64,000 nt of DNA, taken from the NCBI RefSeq assembly GCF_037203705.1, contig NZ_JBBCAT010000002.1:124001-188000 (forward strand). The letters run 5' to 3'. Position numbers and translations under genes: made by a program. This document shows positions 21,320 to 28,800 of the stretch, piece after piece. The stretch comes from Prosthecomicrobium sp. N25 (lineage in GTDB: Bacteria; Pseudomonadota; Alphaproteobacteria; Rhizobiales; Ancalomicrobiaceae). The notes below the pieces were generated by a model that was given only the letters and a program-made list of their open reading frames with translations, ran no database searches and was not told where the DNA came from. Numbering within the stretch: position 1 is the first letter of the stretch; each line of letters starts with the position of its first letter.

Positions 21320-22051
21320 TTACAGGATGCCCTCGCCCTCGAGCTGCTCGACGAGGGACTTGAAGGCGGCGCGGACCAGGTAGAACTGGGCGCCGACGAC
21401 CAGCACCTCGGCGCCGTGCTCCTTGCCGAGCTGGCGTTCGGGCGCCGTCCAGGCGGGCAGGATCCAGGTCTTGCCGGCGGCGCGGGCCGCGTTCGCGATG
21501 CGGACGAGGTCGGCGCGGTCCTCGGCCGAGAAGCTGTAGCGCGGGCGGCCCTGGCTCAGCGACAGGTCGGTCGGGCCGGCGAAGAGGCCGTCAACGGCCG
21601 GCAGGGCCGCGATCGCCTCCACGTCGGCGAGCGCCTCGGCGCTCTCGATCATGGGGTAGCACCTGGTCCGGGCGTTCTCGGCGGCGCCGTAGTCGTCGGT
21701 CGCCGGCCCGTAGCGGATCGGGCGGCCGCCCGAGTAGGAGCGGTTGCCGAGCGGCGGGTACTTGGCGGACCGGCAGACCGCCTCGGCATGGGCCGCGCCC
21801 CCGATATGGGGGATGACCACGGCGTCGGCGCCGAAGTCGAGGGCCTGCTGGATCGTCTCCGCCAGCGGGCCGAGCACCTTGGCGTAGACCGTCATGCCCA
21901 GGGCCCGGCAGAAGGGGATGACCCGGTCCAGGGTGTCGAGGTCGAAGGTGCCGTGCTCGATGTCGAGCACCACGCGATTGAAGCCGCAGTCCCGGGCGAT
22001 CTCGATATGCGGGATGGTGGGCTGCGTCATCCAGAAGGCGAGCTCGGGCAT
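21320..22051 (-). CDS. HpcH/HpaI family aldolase (2-oxo-3-deoxy acid aldolase type)
   Basis: Class II (divalent-metal) pyruvate-type aldolase, 243 residues, related to 4-hydroxy-2-oxoheptanedioate and 2-keto-3-deoxyglucarate aldolases. Visible marks: VVLDIEHGTFD at the start of the barrel, PHIGGAAHAEA, MIESAEALADVEAI (metal-binding Glu) and GLFAGPTDLSLS (metal-binding Asp). The start ATG 22051 has GGAG 7 bp upstream; the longer frame to 22084 lacks a ribosome site. Located between the transporter permease and hyuA. The expected reaction is retro-aldol release of pyruvate or another 2-oxo acid. Confidence 0.85.
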   Translation of the reverse strand: MPELAFWMTQPTIPHIEIARDCGFNRVVLDIEHGTFDLDTLDRVIPFCRALGMTVYAKVLGPLAETIQQALDFGADAVVIPHIGGAAHAEAVCRSAKYPPLGNRSYSGGRPIRYGPATDDYGAAENARTRCYPMIESAEALADVEAIAALPAVDGLFAGPTDLSLSQGRPRYSFSAEDRADLVRIANAARAAGKTWILPAWTAPERQLGKEHGAEVLVVGAQFYLVRAAFKSLVEQLEGEGIL

Positions 22052-22129
22052 GGGCAAACTCCATCGTTCGCCGAGCCGGGGCATCCGGCACGGCGTGCTG
22101 AGGACAGGGGCGGCGCGAGGGCGCCGGGG

Positions 22130-22924
22130 CTACTTCACGAAGGCCTTGGCGAGACCCAGCGAGCGGTCGACGACCACCACGATGACGAGGGTGAACAGGA
22201 CGAGGAGCACCGAGATGGCCGCGACCAGCGGGTCGGCCCGGGTCTCCACATGGCGGTACATCTCGACCGGCAGCGTGGAGAGCCGCGGGCCGGACATGAA
22301 GAGCGAGAGGACGACTTCGTCGAAGGAGACCAGGAACGACAGCGCGCCGGCGGCCACGATGCCGGGGAGCATGAGGGGCAGCGTCACGCGCCGGAAGACC
22401 GTCAGCGGCGAGGCGCCGAGGGTGGCGGCGGCCTCCTCGACGGCGATCGGCAGGGTGGACAGGGCCGTCGAGACGACGCGCAGCGCATAGGGGAGCGTGA
22501 CCACGAGGTGGGCGAAGTAGAGACCCTGCGGCGTGGCGAGCAGGCCCGCGCGGGCGAAGACGATCAGCATGGCGAGGCCGAGCACGATCGTGGGCAGGAG
22601 CAGCGGGGCCGTGAAGAGGCTCGTCATCGCCTCGGCGCCGCGCGGGGCGAGGCGGACGAGCGCGTAGGCGGCCGGCACGGCGACGATCAGGTCGGTGATC
22701 GTGACGGCGGCGGCGAGCTTCAGGCTGAACAGGAAGGCGTCCAGCATCTTCGGGTTCTGCCCGATGGCCTCGTACCAGCGCAGCGACCAGCTCTTCGGCG
22801 GGAAGGACAGGAAGACCTCGCCCGAGAAGGACAGCGGCACCACCACGAGGACCGGCGCCAGCAGGAACACGAAGGCGAGCGCGGCGCAGAACTTCAGAAA
22901 GGGGGAGACCGGGCGCTCGTCCAT
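22130..22924 (-). CDS. ABC transporter permease (PotC-like)
   Basis: Inner-membrane subunit of a spermidine/putrescine-type importer, 264 residues, about six membrane helices. The coupling loop is [20 protein letters not shown]. The motif SLRWYEAIGQNPKML in the first periplasmic loop is typical of PotC-like proteins. It begins 4 bp after the stop of the partner permease, so the pair is translationally linked. The ligand is likely a small charged or amide compound fed to the enzymes encoded downstream. Confidence 0.88.
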   Translation of the reverse strand: MDERPVSPFLKFCAALAFVFLLAPVLVVVPLSFSGEVFLSFPPKSWSLRWYEAIGQNPKMLDAFLFSLKLAAAVTITDLIVAVPAAYALVRLAPRGAEAMTSLFTAPLLLPTIVLGLAMLIVFARAGLLATPQGLYFAHLVVTLPYALRVVSTALSTLPIAVEEAAATLGASPLTVFRRVTLPLMLPGIVAAGALSFLVSFDEVVLSLFMSGPRLSTLPVEMYRHVETRADPLVAAISVLLVLFTLVIVVVVDRSLGLAKAFVK

Positions 22925-22928
22925 GGCT

Positions 22929-23810
22929 TCACCCGACCGACTTGAGGATGCGGCCGTAGAGCGCGATGGCGACGCCGAACACCACCAGCACGACGATCGA
23001 GAGCGTCGCCGCGAGCGGCCAGTCGAGGTTGACGATCGACTGGTCGTAGACCTCGGTGGCGAGCAGGAAGACCCGGCCGCCGCCGAGGAGCTTCGGGGTG
23101 ATGAAGGACGAGACGGCGAGCACGAAGGTGAGGAGCGAGCCGAGCGCCACGCCGGGCAGCGAAAGGGGCACCACCACGCGCCAGAAGACCTTGAAGGGCG
23201 GCGCGCCGAGGGTCGCGGCGGCCTCCTCGACGCGGGCGTCGAGGCGTCCGAAGCCGGCCAGCAGCGCGAGGATCATGTAGGGTATGAGGATCTCGGTCAG
23301 GCCGATGGTGACGCCGGTCAGGTTGAACATCAGCCGCCAGGGCTCCCGGGCGCCGAACGCCTTCAGGGCGGCGTTGACAAGGCCCTGGTCGGACAGGATC
23401 GCGATCCAGCCGTAGGTGCGGACCACCGCGGAGAGGAGAAGCGGCGAGATGACCAGCACCAGGAGCAGGCTCCGCCAGAGCCCGGTGGAGCGATGCAGGT
23501 AGAGGGCGATCGGGTAGGAGACGACCAGGGTCAGGAGCGTGATGACGAGGCTCGTGCGGATGCTGTTGCCGAGGAGCTCCCAATAAAAGCTGTCGGTCGC
23601 CACCGCCTGCCACTTGGCCGTCGACCAGCCGCCCGTCATGGCGCCGGAGGCCTGCACCTCCTGGAAGGACATGACGGCGAGGTTCAGCACCGGCAGGAGG
23701 AAGCCGATGGCGTTCAGGACCGCGATCGGGGCCAGGAGCAGGGCGACCAGCATGGGGCCGCCCGGGGCGGCTTCGCGGCCGATCGGGGCGGAGAGAACCG
23801 CAGCGGTCAC
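22929..23810 (-). CDS. ABC transporter permease (PotB-like)
   Basis: Inner-membrane subunit pairing with the PotC-like permease, 293 residues, six predicted helices after a short cytoplasmic N-terminus. The coupling loop is [23 protein letters not shown]. The GTG start at 23810 overlaps the stop codon of the ATPase gene (GTGA), indicating coupled translation. Confidence 0.88.
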   Translation of the reverse strand: MTAAVLSAPIGREAAPGGPMLVALLLAPIAVLNAIGFLLPVLNLAVMSFQEVQASGAMTGGWSTAKWQAVATDSFYWELLGNSIRTSLVITLLTLVVSYPIALYLHRSTGLWRSLLLVLVISPLLLSAVVRTYGWIAILSDQGLVNAALKAFGAREPWRLMFNLTGVTIGLTEILIPYMILALLAGFGRLDARVEEAAATLGAPPFKVFWRVVVPLSLPGVALGSLLTFVLAVSSFITPKLLGGGRVFLLATEVYDQSIVNLDWPLAATLSIVVLVVFGVAIALYGRILKSVG

Positions 23811-24919
23811 GGGGCGGCCCCGAAGACGAGCGTATCGGCCACGGCCCAGGCCAGCGTGACGGGGGTGCCGGCCGGGGCGAGGCCGCCGGAGCCCCGGGTC
23901 GCCTGCTCGACGGTGAAGATCAGTCCGGCCGCCTCCACCTCGTACTGGACGACGTTGCCGGCATAGATCGTGCGCCGAACGGTGCCGGCCGCGTGGTTCA
24001 TTCCCGCCTGCGCCGGCAGGCCGGCGGGTTCGATCTGGATCCTGTGGGGCCGAACCATGACGTCGACGGCACCCTCGTGGGGGGCGGGAGCGGCCAGCGC
24101 CAGGGCGCCGGCGGTGACCGTCGTGCCCCGGGCGATGCCCGGGAAGCGGTTGGTGCGGCCCACGAAAGCGGCCACGAAGGGGCTGGCGGGGCGCTCATAG
24201 AGGTCCTCGGGCGTTCCGACCTGCTCGATCCGGCCGTGGCTCATGACGACGACCCGGTCCGACATGGTGAGCGCCTCGTCCTGGTCGTGGGTGACGAAGA
24301 CGGCGGTCGTCCCGAGGCGGCGCTGGATGTCCCGGATCTCGGCGCGCATCTCCTCGCGCAGCTTGGCGTCGAGGTTCGACAGGGGCTCGTCGAAGAGCAG
24401 AATCGAGGGGCGGATGACGAGCGCGCGGGCGAGCGCGACGCGCTGCTGCTGGCCGCCGGAGAGCTGCGCGGGGCGGCGGTCCTCCCGACCCTCCAGGCGC
24501 ACCAGCGCGATCGCCTCGGCGACCCGGGCCTTGATCTCCGCCTGGGGCAGACCCCGCATCTCGAGCCCGAAGGCGACGTTGCCGGCCACCGTCATGTGGG
24601 GGAAGAGCGCGTAGCTCTGGAAGACGAGCCCCATGTCGCGGCGGTGCGGCGGGACCCGGGTCAGGTCGCGGCCGGCGACCACGATGCGCCCGGCGGTCGC
24701 CGGCGCGAGGCCGGCGATCATCCGGAGCGTAGTGGTCTTGCCGCAGCCGGACGGCCCGAGAAGGGCGACGAACTCGCCCTTGCTTACGTCGAGGTCGACC
24801 GCGTCGACGGCCACGAAGTCGTGGTAGCGCTTCGTCAGCGCCTGCAGGGACAGGAAACCCTCGCCGGGGGCGGGCCCGGATCCGGCGAGGGTCATGGCGG
24901 TCGGCGCCTGGTGCATCAT
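23807..24919 (-). CDS. ABC transporter ATP-binding protein (PotA-like)
   Basis: ATPase of the Pot-type importer, about 370 residues. Walker A GPSGCGKT at 55-62, [14 protein letters not shown]-loop, signature LSGGQQQR, Walker [14 protein letters not shown], then a TOBE domain in the last 100 residues. Tandem ATGs at 24919/24916 are the likeliest starts, with GGGAC just upstream; ATG 24895 is also possible, and the frame is open to 24970. The stop overlaps the PotB-like start by 4 bp. It follows the binding-protein gene by 85 bp. Confidence 0.88.
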   Translation of the reverse strand: MMHQAPTAMTLAGSGPAPGEGFLSLQALTKRYHDFVAVDAVDLDVSKGEFVALLGPSGCGKTTTLRMIAGLAPATAGRIVVAGRDLTRVPPHRRDMGLVFQSYALFPHMTVAGNVAFGLEMRGLPQAEIKARVAEAIALVRLEGREDRRPAQLSGGQQQRVALARALVIRPSILLFDEPLSNLDAKLREEMRAEIRDIQRRLGTTAVFVTHDQDEALTMSDRVVVMSHGRIEQVGTPEDLYERPASPFVAAFVGRTNRFPGIARGTTVTAGALALAAPAPHEGAVDVMVRPHRIQIEPAGLPAQAGMNHAAGTVRRTIYAGNVVQYEVEAAGLIFTVEQATRGSGGLAPAGTPVTLAWAVADTLVFGAAP

Positions 24920-25004
24920 CGGTCCCGTACTCTCGTCTCGACTCTGCGCCGGGGCGGCGCGGGGCGGCAAGCGGATCCCGAAGCTCGACGGGTCCCGGCG
25001 AGGC

Positions 25005-26051
25005 TCAGCGCGACAGCGGGATCACCCGGCGGCGCCACTGCTCGGCGACCTGGTCGCGCACCTTGGCGACGGCGAGCCAGTCGATCGGCACGACCTTGTC
25101 GAGGAACTTGACGGCCGTCCGGTCGATGGCCTTGGCGTCGATCTGCGCCTTGGCGTTCGTCGGGGCGTAGAACATCGACTCCGTGAAGGCCTTCTGGGCT
25201 TCCGGCGAGAGCGCGTAGGCGATGAACTTCTTGGCCGCCTCGGGCTGGGGGGCGCCCGCGACGAGGTTGATCACGTTGATCTGGAAGGCGGTGCCCTCCT
25301 CGGGGATGACGGCCTTGAGCTTGCCGCCGGAGGTGTCGGAGTTGACCTGCGCACGGGCGTTCCAGCCGATGCCGATGGTGGCCTGGCCGGCGATCACCGG
25401 GGCGTAGACCTCGGGTTTCGGCTCCCAGGTCTGCACATTGGGGGCGATCGGCGCCATGGCCTCGATGCCCTTCTCGAACTTGCCGTCGACACCCGGGCCG
25501 CCGTTCTTCCTGTCCAGGATGGCGATCAGCGAGAGGCCCTGGATGTCCGGGATCCCCGGAATCACCACCTTGCCCTTGTTGGCCGGGTCGGCGAGGGCGG
25601 TGAGCGCCTTCGGGGGGGTCGGGAAGGCCTCGGTGTTGTAGATCATCACGAGGTTGTCGAAGGTCACGGCGACGCCGGCCACGTCCGGGAAGCGGGCGTT
25701 CGGGTAGAGGTCGGCGATGACGGGCAGGACCTTGTCGTCGAGCTTGACGTAGAGGCCCTCGTCGGTGCCGGCCTTGGCGACCGACACGTCCATGATGACC
25801 ACGTCGGCCTGCGGAGCGGCCTTCTGGGCACGCAACTGGCCGATCATGGCGGCCGAGGACTGCTGCGGCGCGTAGGTGACCTTGATGCCCGGGTTCGCCT
25901 TCTCGAAGGGCTCGATGACGGCCGCGGTGTAGCGGTCCTGGAACAGGCCCGAATAGGCCATGACGGTGACGGTCTGTTGGGCGCCGGCGGGTGCGGCGGC
26001 GAAGCCGAACGCGAGGACGACGGCCGAGACTGCGAAGCTACGCCTGTTCAT
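25005..26051 (-). CDS. ABC transporter periplasmic substrate-binding protein (PotD-like)
   Basis: Periplasmic receptor of the importer, 348 residues. Signal peptide residues 1-24 (MNRRS, hydrophobic core, APAGA then Q). The mature part is a family-6/8 solute-binding fold: [12 protein letters not shown] at the start, [27 protein letters not shown] and the [20 protein letters not shown] helix typical of PotD-like proteins. ATG 26051. It sits after the RraA-like gene (73 bp) and before the ATPase, giving the order enzyme, enzyme, binding protein, ATPase, permeases. Resemblance to polyamine receptors does not establish a polyamine ligand. Confidence 0.87.
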   Translation of the reverse strand: MNRRSFAVSAVVLAFGFAAAPAGAQQTVTVMAYSGLFQDRYTAAVIEPFEKANPGIKVTYAPQQSSAAMIGQLRAQKAAPQADVVIMDVSVAKAGTDEGLYVKLDDKVLPVIADLYPNARFPDVAGVAVTFDNLVMIYNTEAFPTPPKALTALADPANKGKVVIPGIPDIQGLSLIAILDRKNGGPGVDGKFEKGIEAMAPIAPNVQTWEPKPEVYAPVIAGQATIGIGWNARAQVNSDTSGGKLKAVIPEEGTAFQINVINLVAGAPQPEAAKKFIAYALSPEAQKAFTESMFYAPTNAKAQIDAKAIDRTAVKFLDKVVPIDWLAVAKVRDQVAEQWRRRVIPLSR

Positions 26052-26124
26052 GTCGCATGTCCTTCCTTGCTTTTCTGGCTTCCATCCGCGTCCGGACCGG
26101 GAGGCCCGGTGGATCCGCCCCGGG

Positions 26125-26790
26125 TCAGCGGACCCGCTTGGCCTCCACCATGGCACGCGCGCCCGAGATGTCGGGCAGCTTTTCCCCCCTGCGGAGCCGG
26201 TCCAGGAGAACGATCTCGTTCTCCTGCATGGCGATCGCCTTCTCGGCGACCGCGCGGGCACGGGCCGGGTCGAGCACGATCACGCCGCTCTCGTCGCACA
26301 GCACCGCGTCGCCCGGGTGCACCACCTGCCCGCCGACCGACACCGGCACGTTCACGGCGCCTTCGAGGCCGAGCAGCTTGGTGGTGATCGACGAGGGTCC
26401 GCGGCACCACATGGGCATGTCGACCCGGACGATCTCCGAGAAGTCCGTCGCCGGTCCGTCCACCACGCCCGCCTTCACGCCGGCGAGCTTCATGGCGTTG
26501 GTGATGACGCCGCCCCAGCAGGCGTGCCGGTCGTCGCCGCAGCGGTCGACCAGGACGACGTCGCCGGGCCGGACCTCGGCGGTCAGCCAGTGCAAGAGCG
26601 CGGAATCCGCATGCGGGATGCGGATCGTGACGGCCGTGCCGGCGACGCGCTTGCCGGGCAGGACGGCCGCGATCCGGCGGTCGACGAAGCCGGAATGGAG
26701 CACGTGGCCGACGGTCGCCGTCTCCACTCTCTCCAGGAGCGCCACGAGATCGTCCGGGATCTGCGGCGGCATCGGTTCGATGACGAACAT
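26125..26790 (-). CDS. RraA-like / HMG-CHA aldolase family protein
   Basis: 221 residues of the RraA/demethylmenaquinone-methyltransferase-like fold, whose members include 4-hydroxy-4-methyl-2-oxoglutarate aldolase and oxaloacetate decarboxylase as well as regulators of RNase E. Marks: TATVGHVLHSG near the N-terminus, GTAVTIRI, PGDVVLVDRCGDDRHACWGG (active-site loop with the Gly-Gly and preceding acids), GVVDGPATDF and PGDAVLCDESGVIV. In this enzyme-rich operon an aldolase or decarboxylase role is more likely than ribonuclease control. It starts 19 bp after the amidase stop. Unusual residues around DRCGDDRHACWGG may reflect substrate choice. Confidence 0.8.
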   Translation of the reverse strand: MFVIEPMPPQIPDDLVALLERVETATVGHVLHSGFVDRRIAAVLPGKRVAGTAVTIRIPHADSALLHWLTAEVRPGDVVLVDRCGDDRHACWGGVITNAMKLAGVKAGVVDGPATDFSEIVRVDMPMWCRGPSSITTKLLGLEGAVNVPVSVGGQVVHPGDAVLCDESGVIVLDPARARAVAEKAIAMQENEIVLLDRLRRGEKLPDISGARAMVEAKRVR

Positions 26791-26809
26791 GGGGCGGGTC
26801 TCCGGGCGA

Positions 26810-27613
26810 TCAGAGGACGTGATGGTTGGCGACCGGCAGCTTGGTGCGGATCGTGGCCAGGCGGTCGAAGTCGAGGGTCGCGGAGGCGGTGCCGACCATG
26901 TCGGGCACCATGGCGGTCACCTGGCCCCAGGGGTCGATGACCATGGAATGGCCGTAGCAGGCCTTCTTGCCGCCGGCATGGGAGAAGACCTGCGCGGAGG
27001 CGAGCACCCAGCATTGGGTCTCGATGGCGCGGGCGCGCAGGAGCACCTCCCAGTGGTCCTTGCCGGTCATCAGCGTGAAGGCCGCGGGCAGGACGATGAC
27101 CTCGGCGCCCTTGTCGCGGAGCGCCCGGAAGAGCTCGGGGAAGCGCAGGTCGTAGCAGATCGAGCAGCCGACGGTGCGGCCGGCCACCTGGTAGGTGACG
27201 ACCTCGTCGCCGCGGCCCACCATGTCGGACTCGCGGTAGCTCTCGCCGCCGGGCACGTCGACGTCGAAGAGATGGATCTTCCGGTAGCGCGCGATCTCGC
27301 GGCCGTCCGGGCCGAACACGTAGGTGGTGTTGTAGAAGCTGTTGCCGTCCTTCTCGACGATCGAGCCGGCGTGGATCGTGACGTCGAGGCGGGCGGCGAG
27401 CGCCGACATGGTCCGGTAGGCGTCGCCCTCGGGAGGGGTCTCGGCGCTGTCGCGGGCCGACTGGGGATCGGAGCCCAGGAACGCATAGTATTCGGGAAGC
27501 ACGATCAGATCGGCGCCCTCCTGGGTTGCGATCTTCTCGATCAGCTTGGTGGCGACGGCCAGATTGGCGGCCTTGTCGTCCTGGGTGTTCATCTGAACGA
27601 TGCCGACCTTCAT
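26810..27613 (-). CDS. carbon-nitrogen hydrolase (nitrilase superfamily amidase, Nit-like)
   Basis: Cytoplasmic amidase/N-carbamoylase-type enzyme of 267 residues. The nitrilase-superfamily triad is complete: E41 (LPEYY), K112 (RKIHLFD) and C153 (SICYDLRFPEL). The KIHLFDVDVPGG and CYDLRFPEL patterns place it near the Nit1/Nit2 omega-amidase branch, though N-carbamoyl amino-acid hydrolysis would suit a hydantoinase pathway. The ATG at 27613 has GGAGG about 7 bp upstream. It is the first gene of the ten-gene operon; the 136-bp gap to the LysR gene holds a pair of direct repeats. Confidence 0.87.
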   Translation of the reverse strand: MKVGIVQMNTQDDKAANLAVATKLIEKIATQEGADLIVLPEYYAFLGSDPQSARDSAETPPEGDAYRTMSALAARLDVTIHAGSIVEKDGNSFYNTTYVFGPDGREIARYRKIHLFDVDVPGGESYRESDMVGRGDEVVTYQVAGRTVGCSICYDLRFPELFRALRDKGAEVIVLPAAFTLMTGKDHWEVLLRARAIETQCWVLASAQVFSHAGGKKACYGHSMVIDPWGQVTAMVPDMVGTASATLDFDRLATIRTKLPVANHHVL

Positions 27614-27681
27614 GGCTCCGCCTCCTCGTTTCGTCGACGTCAACGAAGCAGACGGGGTCGGTTCCGACAAACGGGAAAAAT

Positions 27682-27721
27682 CGATCCGGCCGCACAAGAA
27701 AAACTTATCGAGCGATCCGGC
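27682..27721. promoter_or_regulatory. direct repeat CGATCCGGC x2, candidate LysR operator
   Basis: CGATCCGGC occurs at 27682-27690 and again at 27713-27721, 31 bp apart (about three helical turns), with A-rich runs beside each copy. It lies in the only gap between the LysR gene and the first catabolic gene. The spacing suits a dimer-of-dimers regulator, but no transcription start is evident. Confidence 0.4.
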
Positions 27722-27749
27722 GGCGGGCGGCCGGAGGCCGGCGGGGGCG

Positions 27750-28664
27750 TCAGGCCGGGCCGGTTTCCGTCGCGGCGCGGAAATCCGCCGCGATCTCGGC
27801 CGCCATGCCGGCGATGGCGGCGGGGATCGGATTGCCCGGCCGCTCGGCATAGGCTGCATGGAAATGCAGCGGCGGGATCGCGGCGTTGACCTCGATCTCG
27901 CGGATGCGGCCGGCGTCGAGATGCTCCTGGACGACGCAGCGGGGCAAGGTGGTCACGCCGACCCGGTCGCAGAGCAGGCGGATCATGGTGGCGATCGAGT
28001 TGGTGTTGTAGATCCGCGCCTCGTCGGGCTGGATGCCGACGCGGGCGAGGAGGCGCAGGATGGCGTGGTGCGGCTGGGACCCGCGCGAGTAGGCGAGGAT
28101 CGGCACGCGGACGAGGTCGGAGAGCTCCAGCGGCTCGGCGGGGAGATCGAGCCCGGCGGCCGCGAACCAGACGCAGTCGAAGCTGCAGATCTCCAGGTTG
28201 TGGATGTCCGGGCCGATGACCGGACCCATCAGGATGCCGAGGTCGACGGTGCCCTCCTGCAGCTGGCGGGCGATGTTGAGGCTCGTGTCGACCGCCAGGT
28301 CCATGCTGACGTTCGGGTAGCGGTTCTTCATCTGCTCGATCAGGCGCGGCAGCCAGGCGTACACGATGGTGTCGACCGTGCCGATCGCGATGGAGCCGCG
28401 CAGGCGGGAGCCGTCCCCGGCGAGGTCGCGGAACTCGGTGGCGAGCCGCACGATCTCCTCGGCGCGGCGCAGCGCGTCCTGTCCCTGCGGGGTGAGGCGC
28501 ACGGTGCGCAGGTCGCGCTCGAAGAGGCGCACCCCGAGGTCGCGCTCCAGGGTCGCGATGCGGTTGGAGACGGCCGCCTGGGTCGTGTGCAGCTTCTCGG
28601 CCGCGCTCGAGAAGCTGCGCAGCTTGGCGACCCACAGGAAGGTTTCGAGGAAGCGCAGGTTCAA
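27750..28664 (-). CDS. LysR-family transcriptional regulator
   Basis: DNA-binding regulator of 304 residues. The N-terminal winged helix-turn-helix spans about residues 3-62 (FLWVAKLRSFSSAAEKLHTT, then QAAVSNRIATLE), followed by the periplasmic-binding-like effector domain. The start is taken as TTG 28664, which aligns the HTH normally; the frame stays open upstream, but those residues look non-coding and an ATG at 28752 lacks support. It lies directly upstream of the amidase/RraA/transport/hydantoinase genes on the same strand and is the obvious candidate to sense their substrate. Confidence 0.85.
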   Translation of the reverse strand: MNLRFLETFLWVAKLRSFSSAAEKLHTTQAAVSNRIATLERDLGVRLFERDLRTVRLTPQGQDALRRAEEIVRLATEFRDLAGDGSRLRGSIAIGTVDTIVYAWLPRLIEQMKNRYPNVSMDLAVDTSLNIARQLQEGTVDLGILMGPVIGPDIHNLEICSFDCVWFAAAGLDLPAEPLELSDLVRVPILAYSRGSQPHHAILRLLARVGIQPDEARIYNTNSIATMIRLLCDRVGVTTLPRCVVQEHLDAGRIREIEVNAAIPPLHFHAAYAERPGNPIPAAIAGMAAEIAADFRAATETGPA

Positions 28665-28800
28665 GGGCGGCGTCCGGGTCCGGTCGGGTCCGCATGATAC
28701 CCCGGATCGACGCGGAGGCCATGGCGCCTCTCCTCGCGGGCGCCGCAACATGGCAGAAGAGGCGGCACCGGTGGCCGGCAGGGAACGGAGAGCAGCCGAC

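Noticed and set aside
28366-28800. Upstream extension of the S33-S9 frame by 145 codons
   Set aside because: It is antisense to the lysR gene and encodes Ser/Arg-rich residues; the peptidase similarity and ribosome site begin at 28801.
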